This document shows, piece after piece, positions 33,479 to 41,465 of a stretch of 64,000 nt of DNA. Origin of the DNA: JACQAP01 sp035548375. GTDB taxonomy: Bacteria > Pseudomonadota > Gammaproteobacteria > Burkholderiales > JACQAP01. The notes under the pieces are model-generated. The model worked only from the letters and a program-made list of their open reading frames with translations, made no database searches and was not told where the DNA came from. A program made the translations under genes and the position numbers. How positions within the stretch are numbered: position 1 is the first letter of the stretch; every line of letters starts with the position of its first letter. The stretch is taken from contig DASZTG010000060.1 in assembly GCA_035548375.1 (NCBI GenBank), forward strand, positions 17,524 to 81,523. Direction: 5' to 3'.

Positions 33479-34599
33479 TGCATCAACTTCCTGACGGCGG
33501 CGGCAGATCGCTCGATCTGGTCATCGGTCAGTGCCATGCCGCTGGGAATGTAGAAACCGCGACGGGCGATCCTTTCCGCGTTCGGATGCCGCTCACCCCG
33601 GAACATGCCCTTTCTCATGAACACAGGCTGCTCGTGCATGGGCCAGAAGAACGGCCTGCTGCCGATTCCCGACTTTGCCAGCCTGGCCATCGCCTCCGAG
33701 GCGTCAAACGAAACCTCATCGTCGAGCACGATTCCATAGACCCAGTAGATATTGCTGGCCCACGCCACTTCCGGCATTGGCAACTGTATTCCGTCCGTTC
33801 CCTTGAGCAATTCGGTGTAGCGTGCGCCCATCCTGCGCTTGATGCCGACGAATTCATCGAGGCGCTCGAGTTGCGCGACTCCGAGCGCCGCCTGAAGATT
33901 CGTCATCCTGAAATTCCAGCCCAGATCGTCGTGCACGAACCGCTTCTCCGGCTTGAAGCAAAGGTTTCGCAAACTGCGGCATTTCTCCGCCAGTTCGGCA
34001 TCGTCCGTGACCATCATCCCGCCTTCGCCAGTGGTTACATGCTTGTTGGGATAAAAGCTGAACGTGCTGATGTTCCCGAAGCTGCCACAGGGCTTTCCCT
34101 GACAGGTTTGCCCATGCATTTCCGCGGCGTCCTCGATGATTGCAAGGCCATGCCGGAGCGCCACCGCTTCCAGCGATGCCATGTCGGTCGGAAGGCCAAA
34201 GATGTGGACAGCCATGATCGCCTTGGTGCGCGCCGTGATGCGCTCCTCGATGCGCGAGACATCCATGTTCCAGGTCTGCGGATCGCAATCGACGACGACC
34301 GGCACGGCGCCAGCACGGACGATGGCGGCAGCGCAGGAAATGATGGTGAACGTAGGAAGGATGACTTCGTCGCCGTCGCCGATGCCCAAGGCCACGACCG
34401 CGGCATCGAGCGCCACGGACCCGTTGGCAACCGCGATCGCGTGGCGACGACCGACGCGGGCGGCGAACTGTTCCTCGAATTTCCTGATAAAAGGCCCCTC
34501 GGAGGAAATCCAGCCGGTGCGAATGCATTCAACGAGGTATTTCTCCTCATTGCCGTTTAGCAACGGCTCGTTGACCGGAACGAACGGCGCCTGGCTCAT
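33475..34599 (-). CDS. DegT/DnrJ aminotransferase, perosamine-synthase-like
   Basis: A 374-residue PLP-dependent sugar aminotransferase. The N-terminus VNEPLLNGNEEKYLVECIRT and GWISSEGPFI match the GDP-perosamine synthase group. The PLP lysine is K186 in FSFYPNKHVTTGEGG, with IIEDAAEMHG before it. It would aminate a 4-keto-6-deoxy sugar, plausibly the product of the Gmd-like enzyme three genes upstream, giving GDP-perosamine. The ATG at 34599 overlaps the cupin gene stop. The longer open frame upstream is a shadow. Confidence 0.87.
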   Translation of the reverse strand: MSQAPFVPVNEPLLNGNEEKYLVECIRTGWISSEGPFIRKFEEQFAARVGRRHAIAVANGSVALDAAVVALGIGDGDEVILPTFTIISCAAAIVRAGAVPVVVDCDPQTWNMDVSRIEERITARTKAIMAVHIFGLPTDMASLEAVALRHGLAIIEDAAEMHGQTCQGKPCGSFGNISTFSFYPNKHVTTGEGGMMVTDDAELAEKCRSLRNLCFKPEKRFVHDDLGWNFRMTNLQAALGVAQLERLDEFVGIKRRMGARYTELLKGTDGIQLPMPEVAWASNIYWVYGIVLDDEVSFDASEAMARLAKSGIGSRPFFWPMHEQPVFMRKGMFRGERHPNAERIARRGFYIPSGMALTDDQIERSAAAVRKLMQ

Positions 34600-35033
34600 G
34601 AATCGCCGTTTAGGCGGACCTTTTCGGAACCCACCGGGTCGAACCGTGTCTTGTCCGCATCCCCTGCGTAGGGCCCCTGCTTGACTTCTATCATCTCGCT
34701 GGGCTCCAGCATCTCGAAGCCATGGCCGCCATACGCCAGCAACACGAAGTCGCCCTGCTCCAGGATTCGGCTCTCCAGGTAGTTTTGTTCGTCGTCGTAG
34801 AAGTCCACCCGCACCTTGCCGGACTTTATGAAAAGCACTTCCTTCGTGAAGTGGACTTCGCGGGCAACGGGATTGTGCACATGGGGTGCAATGACGTAAC
34901 CCCGGGGACGATTCATGTAGCCAAGCTGCTGGGAAAAATCGCTCGGAGTGAAAAACTCGATGCCGTCCGCCCGATATCCCGCGCGCAGGATCAGGGCCAA
35001 CGGATTGCCGCGATGGAGAATTCTTTCGATCAC
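34596..35033 (-). CDS. Small cupin-domain protein
   Basis: A 145-residue single-cupin protein. PHVHNPVAREVHFTKEVLFIKSG carries the first cupin motif (HxH...E/H), and GGHGFEMLE the second. Length and neighbours suggest a sugar isomerase or epimerase-like role, but it lacks the recognisable FdtA/WxcM signature, so I leave function open. It overlaps both neighbours by 4 bp. Confidence 0.75.
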   Translation of the reverse strand: MIERILHRGNPLALILRAGYRADGIEFFTPSDFSQQLGYMNRPRGYVIAPHVHNPVAREVHFTKEVLFIKSGKVRVDFYDDEQNYLESRILEQGDFVLLAYGGHGFEMLEPSEMIEVKQGPYAGDADKTRFDPVGSEKVRLNGDS

Positions 35034-36265
35034 GATGTGAGCCTTCTCGTCCCGCCGATGTAAGCCAGGATCTCCGAGCCTTCGCGCGCCAGCGAATCGA
35101 TGCTGAACCCCTCCCGCACGAGCTCATTGCACCTGGCCGCCATGTCCCGCGCGAACGCCTTGTCCGCGATGAGACGCAAAATCGAATCGGCAAACCCCTT
35201 GGCGTCATCCGCTATGAGGATGTGCCGCCCATCCACCACAGGAATGCCTTCCGCGCCCAGTGTAGTGGAAACCAGGGGAATTTCACACGCGCCCGCCTCC
35301 AGAATCTTGAACCTCGTTCCCGATTCGAATTTCAGGGGCACAAGCGCGACGTCGGCATGGACCAGATAGGGCAGGACGGATTCCAGGCGGCCGGTAGCGG
35401 TGATGTTCGGGCCGTTCAGATGGCCAAACCCTCGATCGGAGTTGTTGCCAACAATGTAAAAATGCAACGTCGGAATTCTCTCAAGCAGGATCGGGAACAC
35501 CTCGTCCAACACCCATCTGGCAGCGGAATCCATCGGACTGTTGAAATGACCGAAAGTCCCGGCAAGATAGATGCACGGACTCTTGAAGCCAGCCGGGACC
35601 CGCGGCCGCACCGCGTAGGAGTCCACGTCGATGACATTCCTGAAAACCCGCACGCTTTGCTTGTCCGCAGTCAACTGCCGATAGTATTCGGCGTCGACAT
35701 CCGAGACGGCCGTGGTCACGGTGCAAAAATTCGTCCATTCGCGCTCTTCTTTTTCCTTTCTCCTGCCCGCCCTTGCAATGCGAATTTTCCTAATCCCCCT
35801 TGTATGCGGCAATTCGCGCAGGACAAATCGCGACCAGACGCTGTCGGTATCGCATACCATCGGAAGCGACGGCCTGAGTCGCCGGATGCGCTTCATCAGG
35901 CCATAGGAAATATTTCCATAGCCGAACCAGATCGCATCCGCCCGAATTCGATCGAGACATTGCAGGATGAAGTCGGCGTCCGACGGTGTATTGGAATCGA
36001 ATGCCCGCTGGTAAAGCCTGCTTGCGATGCGCACCAGGCGATTGCGTGCTGGGTCCTTTGTCACGCGCGGAAGATGCGTGAACTCCTGGCAATACGGCTT
36101 GAAATAGTCCTCTGTGTGCAACCTCTGCGCATCCGATGCAATTGCGCGCGACACGATGTAAAGGTCGCATATCCTCGAGAGGGCCTTTATCGAATTTTCT
36201 ATCCTCAATTGTGGGCCTCCCGCCGCCGGATGCTCGAGGATCGGGCTCGTGAACAGCACCTTCAT
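35030..36265 (-). CDS. GT4-family glycosyltransferase
   Basis: A 411-residue GT-B protein: KVLFTSPILEHPAAGGPQLR at the N-terminus, VTTAVSDVDAEYYRQL, IYLAGTFGHFNSPMD, LHFYIVGNNSD and RFKILEAGACEIPLVST with the conserved catalytic-domain Glu. TGRLESVLPYL and ADVALVPLKF are usual in this family. ATG at 36265 overlaps the stop of the upstream dehydratase gene. Confidence 0.87.
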   Translation of the reverse strand: MKVLFTSPILEHPAAGGPQLRIENSIKALSRICDLYIVSRAIASDAQRLHTEDYFKPYCQEFTHLPRVTKDPARNRLVRIASRLYQRAFDSNTPSDADFILQCLDRIRADAIWFGYGNISYGLMKRIRRLRPSLPMVCDTDSVWSRFVLRELPHTRGIRKIRIARAGRRKEKEEREWTNFCTVTTAVSDVDAEYYRQLTADKQSVRVFRNVIDVDSYAVRPRVPAGFKSPCIYLAGTFGHFNSPMDSAARWVLDEVFPILLERIPTLHFYIVGNNSDRGFGHLNGPNITATGRLESVLPYLVHADVALVPLKFESGTRFKILEAGACEIPLVSTTLGAEGIPVVDGRHILIADDAKGFADSILRLIADKAFARDMAARCNELVREGFSIDSLAREGSEILAYIGGTRRLTS

Positions 36266-37239
36266 CTGCTGGCGGTCAGGCTCTCGAGGTCGGCCTGCAC
36301 CATTTCCGAGACGATTTCCGCGAAATTTCGCGACGGTTTCCACCCCAGTTCGCGCCGCGCGAGGCTGGCATCTCCACACAGCAGCACGGTTTCACTCGGA
36401 CGGAAATAATTTGAATTGATGCTCACATAATGCCGATAGTCCAGGTCGACGGACGAGAATGCAATCTCGAGAAAATCCCGGACGCTATGGGTAATGCCCG
36501 TGGCTACAACGTAGTCGCCCGGACTGCCCTGCTGCAGCATGGAATACATGGCCTTGACATAGTCCGGCGCGTAACCCCAATCCCTTTTCGCGTCGATATT
36601 CCCCAGTTCCAGGATTTTGGTAAGGCCGAGCTTTATCTTCGCCACGGTCGAACTGATTTTCCTGGTGACGAACTGGTGTCCTCTCCTCGGCGATTCGTGG
36701 TTATAGAGTATCCCCGCAGAGACGAACATCCGGTGGTGCTGCCGGTAATTCCTGGCAAGGTGGAACGCCGCCAGCTTGGAAATGCCGTATACCGAGCGCG
36801 GATTGAACGGCGTGCTCTCGTCCTGGGGCGAAGCCTTGGCGTCACCGAACATTTCGCTCGATCCCGCGAAATAGACGCGGCATTCCGGAACGATTTCCTT
36901 GATGCTGGACAGCAGCGAGTGCGTGGCGTTGAAATTGTTCGAGACGATGGAGGATTCGTCCTCGAAGCTGTAGCTCACAAAGCTGGAAGAGGCAAGGTGA
37001 TAGCACTCGTCCGGCCTGGCGGCAGTGACGATCTTGTAAATGCTGAGGTGGTTGTCCACCGCACCCACGTGCATCGTCAGACCGCCGCGTATCGCCTCGA
37101 TGTTGGATAACCTGTGTTCGGGATCCTCGAGCGCATCCCTGCGAACGACGCCGTGCACCTCGTAGCCTTTTTCGAGTAGCAGCTCCGCAAGATAGGAGCC
37201 GTCCTGGCCATTGATGCCCGTAATGAGCGCCCTTTTCAT
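36262..37239 (-). CDS. Gmd-like GDP-mannose 4,6-dehydratase paralogue
   Basis: A 325-residue extended SDR of the Gmd family: GINGQDGSYLAELLLEKGYEVHG at the N-terminus, FAGSSEMFG (S127, E129), YGISK (Y151/K155), NHESPRRG and DWGYAPDYVKAM. Compared with the other Gmd in this window (54,866-55,951) it is 36 residues shorter, Thr133 is replaced by Ser127, and the RRTS loop that follows the first fold motif reads RRDA. It may therefore make the 4-keto sugar for the nearby perosamine-like aminotransferase, or use another nucleotide sugar. Confidence 0.85.
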   Translation of the reverse strand: MKRALITGINGQDGSYLAELLLEKGYEVHGVVRRDALEDPEHRLSNIEAIRGGLTMHVGAVDNHLSIYKIVTAARPDECYHLASSSFVSYSFEDESSIVSNNFNATHSLLSSIKEIVPECRVYFAGSSEMFGDAKASPQDESTPFNPRSVYGISKLAAFHLARNYRQHHRMFVSAGILYNHESPRRGHQFVTRKISSTVAKIKLGLTKILELGNIDAKRDWGYAPDYVKAMYSMLQQGSPGDYVVATGITHSVRDFLEIAFSSVDLDYRHYVSINSNYFRPSETVLLCGDASLARRELGWKPSRNFAEIVSEMVQADLESLTASR

Positions 37240-38756
37240 TTGCGGAATATGAGGATTTTTCTTGTTTCAGGATGGGAGTCGCGTATTTCCACCGAGCTGA
37301 AATGCCGCCGGCCTATTTCCCGCGCGCGGTCGAGATTGTACGTCGTGGCATCGCTTCGATCGAGGTTGGCGAAGAACGTCGGCTCATTGACGATTTTTTC
37401 GTCATCCAGGCACACGAATTCGAGCACGAGCACCTTCCTGGCGAGCTTGCCGAAAATCTCGAATACTTCCTCCAGCGTGCGCCCCTCTCCGAGGACCAGG
37501 TGGTGGACCAGTCCGAGCACCAGTACGAGGTCCGCTTGAAACCGTTCGAGGCCGGCACGGTAGAGGGGGATCGTGCCGATTTGCCTGTCCGGATACTCAC
37601 GAGCCAGATCCCGGGAACTGTAGATTTCCGTTTTCAGATCCGAAAATCCGACCCGAAGCGGCAAGATCCGCAGTTGCCTGCCCTTCGCTTTTCTGTAGAG
37701 GATGTCTACGCACGACTCGTCCTGTTCCAGGGCTATCACGCTGGAACCCAGGCTGGCCGCGAGGCTGGAATACCAGCCGGTATTGGCTCCTATGTCCAGT
37801 ACGCGCGCGGGGCGCTCTGCGTGCAATAGTTCATATACGGCCTTTTGCTTCGGCAGGAAGACAACCGGGTCGGCAAGGGACAACTGCTCCCTTTTTTCAT
37901 CGTAGTACGACGAATAACCGCTCAGGGGGGGCGTAACGTCCACTCCGGCAACCAGGCGCGACAACTCGTCAATCGTTTCCAGAAATACCCGCCCCTGCAA
38001 TCTAGGCAATCGTCGCTTCAATATCCGCAGCCTGGCGACAAGCAGCAACCCCCGGACATAGCCGCGCAAGGCGTAGCCGCTTCGACGCGCAGGCAGATTG
38101 ATCAGCTCTCTCCACGATGGCGGCGTACCACTTGTATTGCAGGCCCTGATAGACAGCAATTCACGAGCGATTTTCTGCTCGTCCCGGGCAAGGAATAGGA
38201 GCGGAAGAACCATGTATGGCAAAAGCATGCGGTCGACCACCGCGAAGCGCCGATCCTCGTACCCCCCGGAATCCAGCCATTCCTCCTCGTCCAATTGCTC
38301 GGGGGGCACCACCGAAAGGAAGTCGATGAAGGAAGGAGTCGTGCAATCAAAAAGGATGTTGTTCGGCAGGGCATCCTTGAGCGTCAGATGCGCTTTCTCC
38401 AACTCGGAGAAGAGCCTCAAATGAAACAGGACCGCATCCTTGTACATGTTCGCCGGCCATTCATGGGGATACGAGATGACCAGCTTGCGATGCTCCAAAT
38501 CGCCGTCCGCTCGCAATACGGTTTCGACTATTCCCTTCTGGTCGAGCTTTGCATCTAGGAATGTTTGATGAATGCGCGCGACGGACTCCTTCTGCTCCGG
38601 CTTTATTCTTCGGAAGATGACTTCGCCATGGTCGAACACTTCTCCATGACCGTCGAACCCAAGCAGCCGATTGCTCCCACCGTTGCTCAAGAAAATCCGA
38701 TCATTGAAGCTGCTCCACGGGCTCCAGGTCCCTGGGCAGCAGGAATTCGTTGTCAT
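37236..38756 (-). CDS. Two-domain protein: kinase-like N-terminus and SAM methyltransferase
   Basis: A 506-residue protein resembling NoeA-type proteins. Residues about 50-200 look like a degenerate protein-kinase/aminoglycoside-phosphotransferase fold: LTLKDALPNNILFD (127-138) stands where the catalytic loop is, and SFIDFLSV (143-150) where DFG would be. Residues about 300-506 form a methyltransferase with motif I VLDIGANTGWYSSLA (320-334) and LVLGLVHHLV. Chosen start is ATG 38756; a TTG lies one codon earlier. It overlaps the upstream gene by 56 bp, unusual even for this locus, so a later start is possible. Substrate unknown. Confidence 0.75.
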   Translation of the reverse strand: MTTNSCCPGTWSPWSSFNDRIFLSNGGSNRLLGFDGHGEVFDHGEVIFRRIKPEQKESVARIHQTFLDAKLDQKGIVETVLRADGDLEHRKLVISYPHEWPANMYKDAVLFHLRLFSELEKAHLTLKDALPNNILFDCTTPSFIDFLSVVPPEQLDEEEWLDSGGYEDRRFAVVDRMLLPYMVLPLLFLARDEQKIARELLSIRACNTSGTPPSWRELINLPARRSGYALRGYVRGLLLVARLRILKRRLPRLQGRVFLETIDELSRLVAGVDVTPPLSGYSSYYDEKREQLSLADPVVFLPKQKAVYELLHAERPARVLDIGANTGWYSSLAASLGSSVIALEQDESCVDILYRKAKGRQLRILPLRVGFSDLKTEIYSSRDLAREYPDRQIGTIPLYRAGLERFQADLVLVLGLVHHLVLGEGRTLEEVFEIFGKLARKVLVLEFVCLDDEKIVNEPTFFANLDRSDATTYNLDRAREIGRRHFSSVEIRDSHPETRKILIFRK

Positions 38757-40338
38757 CAATCATGCGGTCCACGATGAAATCGACATACCTGTCGCCTCCA
38801 GGAATGAGTAGATTCCGGGATCGTATGTTGAACTCCCAGAAATTGGATTCCTTGGAAGCTCTCCGGTTGACGACGGGTGGAAACGGCACCTGCCGCTGAA
38901 CAAAGTAGATGTACGAATATCGTTTCGCCAAATCCTGCTTCTCCGTGGATATAGGACCGACGTCTCGGGCCGAATGGAGCAATTCGTAATATTCCTCCCT
39001 CGTTCCCGGGTCGTAGGTAAACCCCTTTCCCGCATAGTGCGCGCGCCCCGCCATGATGACCGGCTTTCCCAGGTAAGCCATTTCCAGACCGGGCGTGCCA
39101 TAGACCGTCACGGCGCCATCGATCAGGCCGTAGAAAACGAGGGGATTGATGTCTTCATCGAACCCGACTATGCGTATATGGTCCGGCAATTTCTGGAAGC
39201 GCTCTTTGACCATTGCCTGAACGCCAGTGGCGGGGTTGTCCCACGCCTCCGCGGGGTGCACTTTCAGGAGCCAGTTTACCGAATCGTCGTTTTCGAGCGC
39301 CGAAATCGTGGAGGCTATCCATTGGTTGAAGTCATCGAAAAGCATCGGAGCGTAGTCGGTTACGCAGTCCCAGTTTACGTGGGCGAAGATCGCCCACGTC
39401 TTTTTCCCGTTGTTGAAAACGAATTTTCTGCGGAATTCCTCGGAAACGCTGCCATAGCTCTTCAATTCCTTCACGTCGAAGGTCTTGCCTTTCACGTACC
39501 TGTTCACCAGATAATGATCAAGTCGCCTTGCCTCGACTTCAGAGAGCGGCGATTTTTCCTTGATCCAGGTCGATTCATCGATATTGTGGAAATCGAGGTT
39601 CACATAGTCCTTCGGGTGCCTGAAGTAGAAAGCGGCGTGCAGATACGATCCCATCCAGCACGTCATTTTGAGCCCCCTGTCGATCGCGCTCCTCAGTGCG
39701 GGGCCCCAGTCGACATAGATGCCGTGTGACATGAACACGTTGGTCGCTTTTTCGCGCGTATAGGAATTGTTGGCCGCAACCAGCGCGACCAATCCCGCAA
39801 AAACGTACTCGCGCAGCAATCTTGCGTCGCCATTGAAATCCATGCCTCTCAAATAGCGCAATATGCTGGACCGGATGCTCGGTCCGACCTTGACGCCCTC
39901 GAATTCGAAGGAGGGAAGATCCTTCCATTCGACGGTGCCGGCAATCGACCTGAGTTCTTCGACGCGTGCCGGCGAAATATGGTCGCCGAAAACAGAATAG
40001 TCCAGGTTGAAGAATTTCAGCTTGTTCTCGCAACTCTTGCGACAGGATGCGCATTCCTCGGACCATTTCTCGATATCGGGGTCCACCGTTATTTCACGCT
40101 TTACGCATGCCTTCGCAACGCCGTCGCAAATGACCGCATGCACGTCGTGCCCTCGAATCCTCGCGGCAACGGCGATGGCGGCCTCGACATCGAGCATTAG
40201 CGGCATCCCCCCCGGGACCCAGAACAAGAATTTCTTCCGTTGCCCCGCGGGCAACCGAACGCGATGCCATTCGAGCGAACGCATCCACATTCTCTTGATG
40301 AAGCGGTAGATCACCCTCAATGGCCATAGAAACTTCAT
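38701..40338 (-). CDS. Capsule-synthesis-like glycosyltransferase (GT-B, predicted)
   Basis: A 545-residue protein with a basic N-terminal region, a CASCRKSC cysteine cluster near residue 97, and a C-terminal half reminiscent of capsule-export/Kdo-transferase-like proteins: WAIFAHVNWDC, NWLLKVHPAEAWDN, VRIVGFDED region, and VYGTPGLEMAYLGKPVIMAGRAHY. The last segment parallels the donor-binding domain of KpsS/CDP-glycerol transferases. I cannot name the sugar. ATG at 40338 is preferred over the longer frame because the extra 14 residues look non-native. Cotranscribed with the PhyH-like gene upstream (69-bp gap). Confidence 0.7.
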   Translation of the reverse strand: MKFLWPLRVIYRFIKRMWMRSLEWHRVRLPAGQRKKFLFWVPGGMPLMLDVEAAIAVAARIRGHDVHAVICDGVAKACVKREITVDPDIEKWSEECASCRKSCENKLKFFNLDYSVFGDHISPARVEELRSIAGTVEWKDLPSFEFEGVKVGPSIRSSILRYLRGMDFNGDARLLREYVFAGLVALVAANNSYTREKATNVFMSHGIYVDWGPALRSAIDRGLKMTCWMGSYLHAAFYFRHPKDYVNLDFHNIDESTWIKEKSPLSEVEARRLDHYLVNRYVKGKTFDVKELKSYGSVSEEFRRKFVFNNGKKTWAIFAHVNWDCVTDYAPMLFDDFNQWIASTISALENDDSVNWLLKVHPAEAWDNPATGVQAMVKERFQKLPDHIRIVGFDEDINPLVFYGLIDGAVTVYGTPGLEMAYLGKPVIMAGRAHYAGKGFTYDPGTREEYYELLHSARDVGPISTEKQDLAKRYSYIYFVQRQVPFPPVVNRRASKESNFWEFNIRSRNLLIPGGDRYVDFIVDRMIDDNEFLLPRDLEPVEQLQ

Positions 40339-40407
40339 TTCAGCGATCGCCCGGATGCCTCTGCAAGTCCGATAAGTCATCGGGAAAACGTCGCGCCAAC
40401 TGTTCCT

Positions 40408-41430
40408 TCATTGGAAACGCTGGAAGACGCGCGGATTCGTCGATATTCTTGCCTTTGCAATTTCATTCCAATCGTTATGCAGTATCGTCGATGCCGGCCC
40501 CAGGAGATCCGTCGACAGCTGAATTTCGAGAATGAGTCGATGGTCCCGCTCGAGCATTTTTCCCTTGTGTAGCGCCTGCGTGTCGACGGCAATCACGGTG
40601 CCCGCCTCGCCAAGCGCTTCGACCGGCGCGCGCTTGCATCCGGCGATGACTTCCGAATCCTCGTACCGTCGATCCGATCGCAACCGCAGCGGCCTGTGGC
40701 GATGGCTTCCGGGCACGACCACGTGCGGACCATTTCGGGTCGTCACATCCGTCAGATAGACGAAAAATTTCACGAATGACAATCTGCGCCGGTCGGAGTG
40801 GAACATCTGGGCGCCTAGGCTCGCAAATTCCGCCGGCTGGGGGAATGTCCACCAGGCAACCGTCTCGTCATGAACCGGAGGCGCATTGAAATATTTCCCG
40901 GCAATAAAATGCCAAACGGGATTTGTCACGTATTCCTGGATCGCGGAGGGGACCATCAGATCACTTTCCCGGATATCGAACAAACCGGTACCGTCGACTC
41001 CTCGGCGGAACGGAATATCTTCATCTTTCCCGCTGCGAAAATATGCCGGCAACGTGCTCACGGAGCGCTGAAGCGCGGTCAACAGGGATGCGGGCAATCG
41101 CTCCGCGAACACGTATATGCCGTCTTGCTTCAATGTCGCCAGACAACGTTCGATCTCACTTCTTGAAAAGAGAAATTCCGATTCGTCGCCAATGGCCACG
41201 GCAGATCGCCCTTCCTGACGATCTATGACCCTGGCACGGAACCTTGCTACCCACCTCGGTATGGCCGGATGCACGGAAGCAATGCCGCGAATCGCGATCG
41301 TTTCGTCGTAGGTATGATGGGGAATTGGCCGAAAAACAACCCGGAGAGACGCGAGAAACCTGAGCATATCCACAACGGCCAGGAGTAATTTCTTCACGGC
41401 TGAATGCTCCGCGGGATGTGAAGAGGTCAT
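40408..41430 (-). CDS. Phytanoyl-CoA dioxygenase (PhyH)-like Fe(II)/2-oxoglutarate oxygenase
   Basis: A 340-residue non-heme iron oxygenase. The 2-His-1-carboxylate site appears as FHSDRRR (H211, D213) and DTQALHKG (H288), with R298 positioned for 2-oxoglutarate. YLTDVTTRNGPHVVVPGSHRH is a PhyH hallmark. The N-terminal ~90 residues are an extra region with a weak hydrophobic stretch. PhyH relatives in glycan clusters are suspected of hydroxylating or desaturating sugars or lipids, but none can be named here. It is the first gene of the 41.4-28.8 kb minus-strand operon. Confidence 0.85.
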   Translation of the reverse strand: MTSSHPAEHSAVKKLLLAVVDMLRFLASLRVVFRPIPHHTYDETIAIRGIASVHPAIPRWVARFRARVIDRQEGRSAVAIGDESEFLFSRSEIERCLATLKQDGIYVFAERLPASLLTALQRSVSTLPAYFRSGKDEDIPFRRGVDGTGLFDIRESDLMVPSAIQEYVTNPVWHFIAGKYFNAPPVHDETVAWWTFPQPAEFASLGAQMFHSDRRRLSFVKFFVYLTDVTTRNGPHVVVPGSHRHRPLRLRSDRRYEDSEVIAGCKRAPVEALGEAGTVIAVDTQALHKGKMLERDHRLILEIQLSTDLLGPASTILHNDWNEIAKARISTNPRVFQRFQ

Positions 41431-41465
41431 TGTCGGTCGCGGCTCGGAATTGAACGATCACGCAA

